Below are positions 50,485 to 58,467 of a stretch of DNA of 64,000 bases, piece by piece (the stretch's first letter is position 1; the number at the start of each line of letters is the position of its first letter). Location: the NCBI RefSeq assembly GCF_003387155.1, contig NZ_QUMT01000002.1, positions 811,694 to 875,693 on the forward strand. The letters are read 5' to 3'. A program made the translations under genes and the position numbers. The notes under the pieces were generated by a model. The model made no database searches. It saw only the letters and a program-made list of their open reading frames with translations, and was not told where the DNA came from. This DNA is from Roseateles depolymerans (lineage in GTDB: Bacteria > Pseudomonadota > Gammaproteobacteria > Burkholderiales > Burkholderiaceae_C).

Positions 50485-51309
50485 ATGTCCTTGACCGGTC
50501 CCTCTCCTGTTGCTCCTTTGTCCGGCACGCCGGCGCCCACCCACATCGCCGTCCTGGATGATGAGCCCGACATCACCCTGCTGCTGGCGGGTTATCTCGG
50601 CACGCATGGGTTCCGGACGACGCAACTGCACAGCGGCCGCGCCTTGATGGACCTGATGGCCAGCGACCCGCCCCATCTGGTCTTGCTGGACCTGGGCCTG
50701 CCCGGCGAAGACGGTTTTGCCATCGCACGGCAGCTGCGGGAGCACTGGCGCTGCGGCCTGGTGATCGTCACCGGCCGGGGCGATGCGGTGGACAAGGTGG
50801 TCGGCCTGGAAATTGGCGCGGACGATTACGTCACCAAGCCCTTTGACTTGCGCGAGCTGGTGGCGCGGGTCAAGGCCGTGCTTCGCCGGCTGCAGGCCGA
50901 GCCCGCAGCCGCGCCGGCACCAGTCGCCGTGGGCGTCGCGGCAGCGCCGAGCGGGCTGCCGGACGAGCCGGATGACCGGGAACTGCTGCATTTCGATGGC
51001 TGGTCGCTGGACGTGGCGGCCCGGCGGCTGAACGATCAGGCCGGAGAGGAAGTCATGCTGACGACCGGTGAATTCGATCTGCTGCTGACCTTTGCCCAGC
51101 ATCCGGGCCGCGTGTTGTCCCGCGACTTCCTGCTGGAGCACACCCGCGGACGGGAATCTTCACCGTTCGACCGCACGATCGACGTGCAGGTGGGACGCCT
51201 GCGTCGCAAGCTGGGCACGGATGCCAACGACGGCAAGTGGATCAAGTCCATTCGCGGCGCTGGCTACCTCTTCGTGCCCCGGGTTACCACCACGCGGACG
51301 GCCCCATGA
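50485..51309 (+). CDS. OmpR/PhoB-family response regulator
   Basis: A 274-residue regulator. The receiver shows VLDDEPD, the phospho-acceptor Asp near 69 in LVLLDLGLPGEDG, VIVTGRGD and DDYVTKPFDLREL. An Ala/Pro linker of about 30 residues follows. The winged helix has LTTGEFDLLLTFAQHPGRVLSRDFLLEH, TIDVQVGRLRRKLG and KSIRGAGYLFV. It presumably takes phosphate from the kinase before or after it and binds direct repeats at target promoters. Its 3' end overlaps the start of the next kinase gene by four bases, showing translational coupling. Confidence 0.93.
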   Translation: MSLTGPSPVAPLSGTPAPTHIAVLDDEPDITLLLAGYLGTHGFRTTQLHSGRALMDLMASDPPHLVLLDLGLPGEDGFAIARQLREHWRCGLVIVTGRGDAVDKVVGLEIGADDYVTKPFDLRELVARVKAVLRRLQAEPAAAPAPVAVGVAAAPSGLPDEPDDRELLHFDGWSLDVAARRLNDQAGEEVMLTTGEFDLLLTFAQHPGRVLSRDFLLEHTRGRESSPFDRTIDVQVGRLRRKLGTDANDGKWIKSIRGAGYLFVPRVTTTRTAP

Positions 51310-51992
51310 GCGGGGCGGTGAACGAGCCGCTCGTCTCGGCGCCGCTGCCGCCCGGTATCGACGCCACCACTGTCTTTCGCTCGCTGTTTGTCGCGTCGCC
51401 CGACGGCATCCTGCTGGTGGATGCGCAGGGCGCCATCCTGCTGGCCAGTCCGTCCGCCGAGCGCTTGCTCGGTTATGAATCCGGCACCCTGGCCGGCCTG
51501 CATATCGAAGCGCTGGTGCCCGACAGCATCCGCCCGCGTCATGCCCAATTCCGCGAGCGGTACGGCCACGCGCCGCGAGCCCGGCCCATGGGCACGCAGA
51601 TGGACCTGGTGGCCAAGCGCCGCGACGGCACCGAAGTCATGGTGGAAATTGCGCTCAGCCCGCTGCAGTCGCATGGACTGCCGTATGTGATGGCGTCGGT
51701 GCGCGGCATTGGGGAATATCCCCGCGTGCGGCAGGCGCTGCAGCGGGCGCGCTGCAGCGAGCATCTGGCCCAGCTGGGCAAGCTGGCGGTGGACTCGCGG
51801 GACCCGCAGGAGATCCTGGGCCAGGCGCCTGCGATTGCCGCCGAAGCGCTGGAACTGCGCACGGCCATGCTGCATCTTTTGGACCCGGGGCGCACCTTGC
51901 TGCGGCTCGCGGGCGGCGTGGGACTGGGCGCCGGGAAGTGCTGGGCGTCAGCGAGGCCTGGCGCGCCGACTCTCCGGAAGGCCTGGTGCTGA
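51306..51992 (+). CDS. N-terminal fragment (PAS and half GAF) of a frameshifted hybrid kinase
   Basis: The ATG at 51306 overlaps the regulator's stop by four bases. The 228 residues hold a PAS domain (FRSLFVASPDGILLVDAQGAILLASPSAERLLGY, VMASVRGIGEY) and the first half of a GAF domain (ILGQAPAIAAEALELRTAML, LLDPGRTLLRLAGGVGLG). After about residue 210 the reading turns into the non-homologous KCWASARPGAPTLRKAWC and stops, while the correct continuation (VLGVSEAWRADSPEGL) is in another frame from 51938. The break is at the G-run 51933-51935: one extra G would restore a single protein of about 699 residues. Sequencing error and real mutation cannot be told apart here. Confidence 0.75.
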   Translation: MSGAVNEPLVSAPLPPGIDATTVFRSLFVASPDGILLVDAQGAILLASPSAERLLGYESGTLAGLHIEALVPDSIRPRHAQFRERYGHAPRARPMGTQMDLVAKRRDGTEVMVEIALSPLQSHGLPYVMASVRGIGEYPRVRQALQRARCSEHLAQLGKLAVDSRDPQEILGQAPAIAAEALELRTAMLHLLDPGRTLLRLAGGVGLGAGKCWASARPGAPTLRKAWC

Positions 51993-53401
51993 CCCGCTCC
52001 GAACCCCTGATGGTGGAGGACTTGCGGCAGGAAACGCGCTTCCCGGTCGAGCATGCGCTGCGGCTCGGCCGCTTGTCCCTGCTGTCGGTCCCCGTCTCGG
52101 ACCGGGGCAAGGTGGTGGGGGCGCTGACGGTCTGGTCCGCGCTGGACCGGCGCTTCGGGGATGCGGAGCTGCGTTTCATGGAATCGGTGGCGAACCTGCT
52201 GGGCACCTGCCTGCAGCGGGCCCAGACCGAAGAGGCCCTCAGCCATTCCCAGCGCCTGGAGGCGGTAGGGCAGTTGACCGGCGGCATCGCGCATGACTTC
52301 AACAATCTGCTCACCGTCATCCAGGGCAACCTGCAGGTGCTGGCGGACCTGCCCTCCGTCACGGCCGACCCGCTGGCGCCTCAACTGGTGGCGGCGGCGA
52401 CCCGCGCCTCACGCCGAGGGGCTGATCTGACCGGCAAGCTGCTGGCATTCTCCCGGCGGCAGGTGCTGCAACCGACCGCTGTCGATGTGGAGGCGCTGCT
52501 GCGTTCGCTGGCGGACATGCTGCGCCGGACGCTGGACCAGCGCATCCGCATCCATGTCGATGTCGCCAGCGGCTGTCCGGATGTGCTGGCGGATGCGAGT
52601 CAACTTGAATCCGCGGTCCTCAACATTGCGATCAATGCGCGGGATGCAATGCCGGACGGGGGCGACCTGGTTTTCTCCGCCGCCCCCCTGCCGGCGCTGA
52701 CCGCTGAATTGCGGGAGCAACTGGAGCTGGGGCCGCAGGACCCATCACCCGACTATGTGCGCATCGCCATCAGCGACACCGGCACCGGCATGCCGGAGGC
52801 GGTGAAGGAGCGCGCGTTCGAGCCGTTCTTCACCACCAAGCAGGCCGGCCGGGGCACCGGGCTGGGTCTGAGTACGGTGTATGGATTTGCACGGCAGTCG
52901 CAAGGCACGGTGCTGATCGACAGCGAAGCCGGCCATGGCACGGTGCTCAGCATCGTGCTGCCGCAACCGCCTGTGGAGGCACTGGACGCTCGCGCCGAAT
53001 TGCCCGCAGCCAGCGAACTGGCGCCGGGGACCCGGGTCTTGCTGGTGGAAGATGATGCGGAAGTGAGGCTGGTGGCGCGCCGATTCCTCAAGGATCTCGG
53101 CTGCTGTGTCACCGCCTGCGCCAGCGGCGAAGAAGCACTGGCCTGGCTTCAGGAGCAGCGGGAGCGCGGGGACCCTTCTCCGGCCTGTCTGCTGAGCGAC
53201 GTGGCGCTGGGCGCGGGCATGCGCGGCACCGAGCTGGCGCGTCAGGTGCAGGACCACTGGCCGGAGCTGCGGATTCTGCTGACCTCGGGCTTTTCAGCCG
53301 ACTTGCTGCAAGGGGCGTCGGACTGGCCGTGGCCACTGCTGCCCAAGCCCTACAACCGGGCGGAACTGGCCGAGGCGCTGGCCCGCGTGCTGCGGGACTG
53401 A
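51938..53401 (+). CDS. C-terminal fragment (GAF, kinase, receiver) of the frameshifted hybrid kinase
   Basis: The open frame from the GTG at 51938 encodes 487 residues. It starts inside a GAF domain (LVLTRSEPLMVEDLRQETRF, SVPVSDRGKVVGALTVW), continues with the kinase (GGIAHDFNNLLTVIQGNLQV with His near 118; IAINARDAMPDGG; DTGTGM; GTGLGLSTVYGFARQ) and ends in a receiver (RVLLVEDDAEVRLVARRFL, LLSDVALGAGMRGTEL with the phospho-Asp, LLPKPY). As a separate protein it would lack its PAS sensor. It most likely forms one gene with the frame at 51306. Its architecture resembles the kinase at 23116. Confidence 0.8.
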   Translation: MLGVSEAWRADSPEGLVLTRSEPLMVEDLRQETRFPVEHALRLGRLSLLSVPVSDRGKVVGALTVWSALDRRFGDAELRFMESVANLLGTCLQRAQTEEALSHSQRLEAVGQLTGGIAHDFNNLLTVIQGNLQVLADLPSVTADPLAPQLVAAATRASRRGADLTGKLLAFSRRQVLQPTAVDVEALLRSLADMLRRTLDQRIRIHVDVASGCPDVLADASQLESAVLNIAINARDAMPDGGDLVFSAAPLPALTAELREQLELGPQDPSPDYVRIAISDTGTGMPEAVKERAFEPFFTTKQAGRGTGLGLSTVYGFARQSQGTVLIDSEAGHGTVLSIVLPQPPVEALDARAELPAASELAPGTRVLLVEDDAEVRLVARRFLKDLGCCVTACASGEEALAWLQEQRERGDPSPACLLSDVALGAGMRGTELARQVQDHWPELRILLTSGFSADLLQGASDWPWPLLPKPYNRAELAEALARVLRD

Positions 53402-53445
53402 GCGCAAGTGCTGCGGCACTGCGCCCGCGCCCATGACCCACGACC

Positions 53446-54312
53446 TCACTGCAGGCGTGCGGTGCGGGCGGACGAACCGCTGATTACGTACTGCTCCAGG
53501 CGGGCCAGGTCCGGAATGCTGATCTGGCGACGGCCGCGCTCTCCGAAACGGATCAGCTGTTCGCGGTTCAGGCGGGACAGGCAACGGCTGACCGTTTCCA
53601 GCGTCATGCCCAGATAGTTGCCCAGGTCTGCGCGGGTCATGCGCAAGGTGAGCTCGTCCGCCCGCAGGCCGCGCTGGGCCATGCTGCGCGCCCAGGCGCA
53701 GAGGAATTCCGCCACGCGGGCCTGCGAGGCCAGGGTACACACGGACATCAGCGATTCACGCTCGCGGCGGATTTCGGTGCTCATGGCTTCATGGACCACC
53801 GCCATCAGTTCGGGGTGACGCACGCAGCCTTCCAGCAGGGTGGCGTAGGGGATGATGGAGACGTTGCCGGTGTCCATGGCCACGGCATCGCAGGCATGGC
53901 GGCCGTGGGCGATGCCGCTGAAGCCCAGCCAGTCGCCGCGGAACTTCAGGCTGACGATCTGCTCGCGCCCGTCCAGGCTGCGGCTGACCAGCTTGTAGGC
54001 GCCGGAGTTGATCAGGAACACGGTGTTGAAGGGCAGCCCGGAGTGATAGAGCACATCCCCGGGGCGCACGACCTTGGAAGCGGGCTGCACCAGCTCGCGG
54101 ACCGTGCGCATCATTTCCAGCATGCGCTGCTGCGGGTCTTGCAGGGTCTGGAATCCCTGGAACGGGAGGATGCTGTCCTGCAGATCTGCCGAGTCATCCA
54201 TCATCGGCGACGGCATGCCGGCGGGGGCGCGGGAGGGGAAGGACGGCAGACGCTCACGCGACGAAATTTGATGGGAGCGGTCGTGGTGAATGAGTTGGGC
54301 GGCTTCGGACAT
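53446..54312 (-). CDS. Crp/Fnr-family transcriptional regulator without N-terminal cysteine cluster
   Basis: A 288-residue protein from the ATG at 54312 (54345 is also possible). A disordered arm of about 65 residues comes first, then a cyclic-nucleotide-binding-type beta roll (ASKVVRPGDVLYHSGLPFNTVFLINSGAYKLV, SLDGREQIVSLKFRGDWLGFSGI), the dimer helix and a winged helix (MTRADLGNYLGMTLETVSRCLSRL). The E-x2-SR pattern in TLETVSR is that of FNR proteins, which read TTGAT half-sites. The four cysteines that hold the FNR 4Fe-4S cluster are missing: none is seen before the beta roll. It may sense something other than oxygen. Its promoter region contains a TTGATTG-N4-CAATCAA palindrome. Confidence 0.87.
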   Translation of the reverse strand: MSEAAQLIHHDRSHQISSRERLPSFPSRAPAGMPSPMMDDSADLQDSILPFQGFQTLQDPQQRMLEMMRTVRELVQPASKVVRPGDVLYHSGLPFNTVFLINSGAYKLVSRSLDGREQIVSLKFRGDWLGFSGIAHGRHACDAVAMDTGNVSIIPYATLLEGCVRHPELMAVVHEAMSTEIRRERESLMSVCTLASQARVAEFLCAWARSMAQRGLRADELTLRMTRADLGNYLGMTLETVSRCLSRLNREQLIRFGERGRRQISIPDLARLEQYVISGSSARTARLQ

Positions 54313-54479
54313 GATCGTTTCGGTGGTTGAGGTGTTGACACGCATCGTAAAAAACGGCCGCAACTGGCGTGGCAATCGACAACATCGCTGGGTAACACTG
54401 AGTGAACCGACGGTAACGATCAGATGTCTTTGCGCATCCCCGTCCGTTGTTTGGGCCTGTACTCCCGAAGAGGAGTTGG

Positions 54480-54497
54480 TTGATTGACAACAATCAA
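54480..54497. promoter_or_regulatory. TTGATTG-N4-CAATCAA palindrome, candidate FNR-type site
   Basis: TTGATTGACAACAATCAA is a perfect inverted repeat with seven-base arms around ACAA. Half-sites TTGAT and ATCAA match FNR half-sites, but are eight rather than four bases apart. A second overlapping pair CAATC-AAC-GATTG spans 54491-54503. The site lies between the divergent Crp/Fnr gene and the gene at 54575. Confidence 0.5.
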
Positions 54498-54574
54498 CGA
54501 TTGCTGGCGGTGAGGCACTTAGGCTGTCGTCCACGTACAAGTCGTGCCACCGCCCGTGGCATCCCCTGCCAGCC

Positions 54575-55096
54575 ATGCTTCATGCTCCCCCGTCCGATCG
54601 AGAACCGTCCCGCTGTCCTGCGGCAGCCACGGCGCAGCCGGTGGGCGGCACGCCTGCTGATGGCGATCGGTCGATCGGGGGGGAGGGTGCAGCCGCGGGG
54701 GGAGGCGCCGGGGCGAACGGTCAGGCCCTGAACGGCCGCCGCATCGGCCTGATCTGCGCGTCCCGACAGGCGCCGGCAGCGGCGCTGTTCATCCAGGCGG
54801 CCGAAAGCCTGGGCGCGCAAGTGGCGGTGCTGCAGGCCACCGACGTCCTGGACGCCGGCGAAGCCCAGCAGGACAAGCTGATGCGCATGCTGTCGCGCCT
54901 GTATGACGTGATCGAGTGCCAGGACCTGCCCTCGGCCGCCGTGCGGCACATTGCCGAGCGGGTCGCCGTGCCGGTGCTGGCGAATCTGGGGGCCCGGGCG
55001 CTGGAACAGGACGCCGATCAAGCGCCCGAATGCGGCACGCCCGAATGGGAACAAGGCCTGGCGCGTGTGCGGCAGGCCTTGTTGAGCGCACTTTAA
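54575..55096 (+). CDS. Stand-alone carbamoyltransferase N-domain-like protein
   Basis: A 173-residue protein. The first ~50 residues are Ala/Gly/Pro-rich. The rest (LNGRRIGLICASRQAPAAAL, FIQAAESLGAQVAVLQATDV, KLMRMLSRLYDVIECQDLPS, VAVPVLANLGAR) follows, segment by segment, the carbamoyl-phosphate domain of ornithine carbamoyltransferase. The S-T-R-T-R phosphate-binding motif is replaced by SRQAPAA and the second (ornithine) domain is absent, since the frame ends after this domain. It is therefore unlikely to be an enzyme. Either a shrunken relic or a reused domain is possible. I place the homology by eye, so it needs a profile check. Confidence 0.6.
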   Translation: MLHAPPSDREPSRCPAAATAQPVGGTPADGDRSIGGEGAAAGGGAGANGQALNGRRIGLICASRQAPAAALFIQAAESLGAQVAVLQATDVLDAGEAQQDKLMRMLSRLYDVIECQDLPSAAVRHIAERVAVPVLANLGARALEQDADQAPECGTPEWEQGLARVRQALLSAL

Positions 55097-55132
55097 AGGC
55101 GGCCCCAGCCGCCCGGTGTCGCCGTCTCTCGA

Positions 55133-55762
55133 TTACTGCTTCGGCTTCTTGCCGTCTGCCGCACGGGTGGCGGTCTGCAGCGCCTGCGCTTCCTGCAAAT
55201 GGTGCTGCAAGGTGGGCAGCGTCTTGGCGGCGAAAGCCTTCACATCCGCATCGTCGGACTGCTTGGCGGCCTTGTCGAACAGCTTGACGGTGTCACGGTG
55301 CGCCTCGACACCCACCGACTCCGCATAGTGGCGATCGAAGCTGGTGCCATCGCGGGCGCTGAGCACCTTCATCTTGCCCTTTTGCGTCATCGACGGGTCC
55401 TTGGGCAGGTCCACGCCCTTGGAGGCGGCCAGCGCGGACAGCTCCTCGCCGGCCTTGGTGTGCTCATCCACCATCTTCTGAGCGAATGCCTTCACGTCGG
55501 CATTGCCCGATTTCTGCAGCGCCAGCTTGCTGCTTTCCACCTCGGCATGACCGTTTTCAGCGGCCTGCTTCAGGAAGGCGGAATCCTTGTGGCTGATCTT
55601 GCCGGCTGCCGCCGAAGCAGAGGCGCCCGGCACCACGGCCTGGGCGAAGGCCGCAGGGGCCTGCACGCTGGCAATCAGGCCGACGGCGGCGGCCGCCAAA
55701 GCCACACGGCCCCAGCGGACGGCGGAATGGGGACGGCTGCTGCGGATCACGACGTCATTCAT
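55133..55762 (-). CDS. DUF4142 exported ferritin-like protein
   Basis: A 209-residue protein with a signal peptide (VALAAAAVGLIASVQAPAAF, cut after AFA). The helical domain has DSAFLKQAAENGHAEVESSKLALQKSGNADVKAFAQKMVDEHTKAGEEL and DADVKAFAAKTLPTLQHHLQEAQAL, the DUF4142 pattern. The family is related to the ferritin-like fold; functions reported are few and mostly stress-linked. GGAG is six bases before the ATG at 55762. It is a lone gene converging on the carbamoyltransferase-like gene. Confidence 0.9.
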   Translation of the reverse strand: MNDVVIRSSRPHSAVRWGRVALAAAAVGLIASVQAPAAFAQAVVPGASASAAAGKISHKDSAFLKQAAENGHAEVESSKLALQKSGNADVKAFAQKMVDEHTKAGEELSALAASKGVDLPKDPSMTQKGKMKVLSARDGTSFDRHYAESVGVEAHRDTVKLFDKAAKQSDDADVKAFAAKTLPTLQHHLQEAQALQTATRAADGKKPKQ

Positions 55763-55887
55763 GGAGGACTCCAGACTTGTTGGGGAGATGGCCTCTCCAA
55801 GCAATCGGGATTCCTGCCACAACGGCCGCACAACGCCGCTCAAGGCCGCTCAAGGCGCCAATGGCCACCCAGAGGCGACCCAGACGC

Positions 55888-56988
55888 TTAGCTGGTGGGC
55901 TGTTGCTTGTAACTCTGGCCCAGGGCCGTGAGCGCACCGGTGCCTGCCAGCAGGCTGGTGTAGTGGGTATCGTTGTCCCAGCGTCCGGTAAACCATGCGT
56001 AGCGCACGACATCCGTCCGTGATTCGCAGGTCTTGACCATGTCCGCCATCTGGGCGATCTGCTTGGCGGCGGTGTCGATCTGCGCGCCGTCGGCCTGGCT
56101 ATGCCAGTTGGCCATTTCGGTCACCCAGAACGGCTTGCCATATTTCTTCAGCCGGTCCAGCTGGCCGCCCAGGCCGTAGTCATACCAGTGGAAGGCCAGG
56201 GCATCGATCTGCGGATCGCGACCGCCATTGTTGGCGCGGTAGGCCGCATAGAAGGCATCCAGCCAGACGACCGGATCGGCAAAGCCGTCCATCGTGCCCC
56301 AGGTGATCGCCGGGCCGACGATCTGGACACCGGTCTGGGCCGCAATCGCTTCGTACCGGGGCCACAGGGCCGCGGCCTCCGCTGGCTTGAGGTTGGCCTC
56401 GGTCTTCAGATTGGGTTCATTGAGCACCAGCAGATGCTTGACCGTGGGACGCGCCTTGAGCGCCGCGATGACCTGCGCGCTGTCGAAATTGAAGTTCCAC
56501 AGCATCGGCACATGGGTCATGGCCTGGGCGATGGAAGGATTGGCCTGCACGGAGGACGCGGGGTCCAACGCCCAGTTGTACCACCAGCCCACCGGGCCGC
56601 TGAGGGCGACGAAATCGCCAGCGTCCTTCAGGTCATAGGCGATACCGCGCTTGCCGACGGGCGGCGGCGCGGGGCTGGGCGTGGGCGATGGCGCCGGGCT
56701 TGGCGACGGGGACGGGGAGGGAGACGGCGAAGGCGTCGGCGAGGGGGACGGCGAAGGGGAAGGGGAGGGAGACGGCGATGGCGATGGCGACGGTGACGGC
56801 GAAGGTGTCGGCGTCGGCGCCGCGGGCGTCGAATCCGTTCCGCTCCCGCCTCCGCCACCGCCGCACGCGGTCAGCAAGGCTGCACCGGCCGCTGCGACCA
56901 GCGTGCGGCGTCGGCTGTCCACGGCTTCGCTGCCTTCTGGCGGCAGAGGGGCGATCAGGGGACGGGGAGGAGTCTGTGAACGGTTCAT
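55888..56988 (-). CDS. GH128-like glycoside hydrolase lipoprotein with Pro-Ser linker
   Basis: A 366-residue protein. The N-terminus combines an SRRRTLV twin-arginine-like stretch, a hydrophobic segment and a lipobox (LLTAC) followed by GGGGGGSG. Residues 53-112 are a (PS)n linker. The domain from about 113 reads KRGIAYDLKDAGDF, WWYNWALDP, FVPMLWNFNF-like, LLVLNEPNLKTEAN, FHWYDYG and FWVTEMANWH. The two Glu (LNEPN and VTEM) fit the catalytic pair of GH128/Asl1-type beta-1,3-glucanases. It is likely anchored on the cell surface and cuts beta-1,3-glucan, for example of fungi; the substrate is inferred from the family. Confidence 0.82.
   Translation of the reverse strand: MNRSQTPPRPLIAPLPPEGSEAVDSRRRTLVAAAGAALLTACGGGGGGSGTDSTPAAPTPTPSPSPSPSPSPSPSPSPSPSPSPTPSPSPSPSPSPSPAPSPTPSPAPPPVGKRGIAYDLKDAGDFVALSGPVGWWYNWALDPASSVQANPSIAQAMTHVPMLWNFNFDSAQVIAALKARPTVKHLLVLNEPNLKTEANLKPAEAAALWPRYEAIAAQTGVQIVGPAITWGTMDGFADPVVWLDAFYAAYRANNGGRDPQIDALAFHWYDYGLGGQLDRLKKYGKPFWVTEMANWHSQADGAQIDTAAKQIAQMADMVKTCESRTDVVRYAWFTGRWDNDTHYTSLLAGTGALTALGQSYKQQPTS
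56657..56826 (-). repeat. Pro-Ser dipeptide repeat region
   Basis: About 55 residues are almost only Pro and Ser with rare Thr and Ala, encoded by ggcgatggcgac-like hexamer repeats. Such tracts are flexible linkers between anchor and catalytic domain and are prone to length changes. Confidence 0.8.
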
Positions 56989-57290
56989 TCGATGCTACCT
57001 GGCCAAAGAGGCTGTCCCCGGAGTCAGGGGAAGTCCATGCGGGCCGGAGTATGGCGGCGCCTGACGCCGTACGGATGAGCCGGACACATCTTGTTAATCT
57101 TGCTGACAGACGTCTAAAAGACTGACTTTTCTGGCGGCCTCGCATCGACCCAAGCGCGTCACCCGTTGACAAAAAATGTTGTGTTTCGGGCGAGCTGCGC
57201 GCGGGGGACGGCACGAGTCTTGCGCGAGTCCGAGGGAGCTTCCGGCGGACCTTCCGGCACACCTGTTCAGCAGCGTCACAATGTCCGCCG
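56989..57290. other. 302-base intergenic region between divergent genes
   Basis: No gene seen. There is a TTGACA (57166-57171) followed by an AT-rich stretch but no clear -10 box, and an AGACGTCT palindrome (57108-57115). It should hold the promoters of the GH128-like gene and the MFS gene. Confidence 0.4.
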
Positions 57291-58466
57291 ATGACCTCCC
57301 TCGTTCATGCCGCCCCGTCTCTCCCCCCGTCTCTCCGCCCCGCCGCCTGGGCCCTGCGCACGCAGTTTTTCGTCGCCGGCGCGATGTTTGCGACCTGGGG
57401 CGTCCATGTCCCCACGGTGAAGGCCCATTACGGGCTCGGCGAGCAATCGCTGGCGCTGGCCATGCTGGCCTCGGGCGTGGGCGCCGTGTTGGCGTTGACC
57501 CAGGCCGGCCGTGTGGTGGGGCGTTTCGGGCCTCGTCGGGTGGCGGCGGCGATGGGGTTGCTGCTGTGCGCAGCCATCGCCAGCCTGCTGTTGACCCAGG
57601 CCTACGCCGGGCTTGTGGTCACGATGGTGGTGTTCGGTTGCAGCGCCAGTCTGTTCGATGTGTCCATCAATGCCGAAGCCAGCGAGATCGAAGCCCGTGC
57701 CGGCCGTCCCCTGATGAGCGGCTTCCACGCCCTGTTCAGCCTGGGCGGCATGGTGGGCGCGGGCGTGGGCAGCCTGCTGCCCGCATGGGGCATGGGAGCG
57801 GCGATGCATCTGATGCTGGCGTCCGTCCTCGCGCTGCTGATGGTCTGGGGCGCCTGCGCCGCGATGCTGCCGATGCAAGGCCCTGCGGACGACACCCACC
57901 CGCTGAGCCTGCCGCGTGGGCCGCTGGCGCTGATCGGCCTGCTGGCGGCGCTGGGCCTGATCGCGGAAGGCGCGATGTATGACTGGAGCGTGCTGTTCCT
58001 CAAGCAGGAGCGCCACAGCGACGTCAGCCTTGCCGCACTGGGTTATGCGAGCTTCAGCCTGGCGATGGCGCTGGGGCGCTTTGGCGGGGATGCCGTGCGG
58101 GCCCGCGTGGCGCCCATCCCGCTGATGGTGCTGAGCGGCGTGCTGGCCGCGGCGGGCATGGCGATGGCGCTGCTGGTGCCGGCGGCGCAGGCAGGCCTGC
58201 TCGGTTTCGCCTTGGTGGGATTGGGCTTGTCGAACGTGGTGCCGGTGCTGTTCAGCGCGGCATCGCGGATCCCCGGCATGGCGCCGGCCCATGGCATTGC
58301 CGCCGTGTCCGCCGTCGGCTACCTGGGCATGATGGCCGGGCCGCCGCTGATTGGCTTGGTCGCCGAGCACAGTTCCCTGACCCTGGGGCTGGGCTGCGTC
58401 GTGCTGTTCGCCGTCTTCATGGCGGTGGCGGCGCCGCGGGCGCTGCGGCAGGCCGGGTCGCCTTGA
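57291..58466 (+). CDS. MFS transporter, YbjJ-like
   Basis: A 391-residue protein with about 12 hydrophobic helices. The first motif, FFVAGAMFATWGVHVPTVKAHYGL, and GFHALFSLGGMVGAGVGSLL, VVPVLFSAASRIPGMAPAHGIAAVSAVGYLGMMAGPPLIG are typical of the YbjJ/FucP-related branch of MFS carriers. The substrate is unknown. It converges with the membrane-SRPBCC gene, with one base between the stop codons. Confidence 0.85.
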   Translation: MTSLVHAAPSLPPSLRPAAWALRTQFFVAGAMFATWGVHVPTVKAHYGLGEQSLALAMLASGVGAVLALTQAGRVVGRFGPRRVAAAMGLLLCAAIASLLLTQAYAGLVVTMVVFGCSASLFDVSINAEASEIEARAGRPLMSGFHALFSLGGMVGAGVGSLLPAWGMGAAMHLMLASVLALLMVWGACAAMLPMQGPADDTHPLSLPRGPLALIGLLAALGLIAEGAMYDWSVLFLKQERHSDVSLAALGYASFSLAMALGRFGGDAVRARVAPIPLMVLSGVLAAAGMAMALLVPAAQAGLLGFALVGLGLSNVVPVLFSAASRIPGMAPAHGIAAVSAVGYLGMMAGPPLIGLVAEHSSLTLGLGCVVLFAVFMAVAAPRALRQAGSP

Positions 58467-58467
58467 A

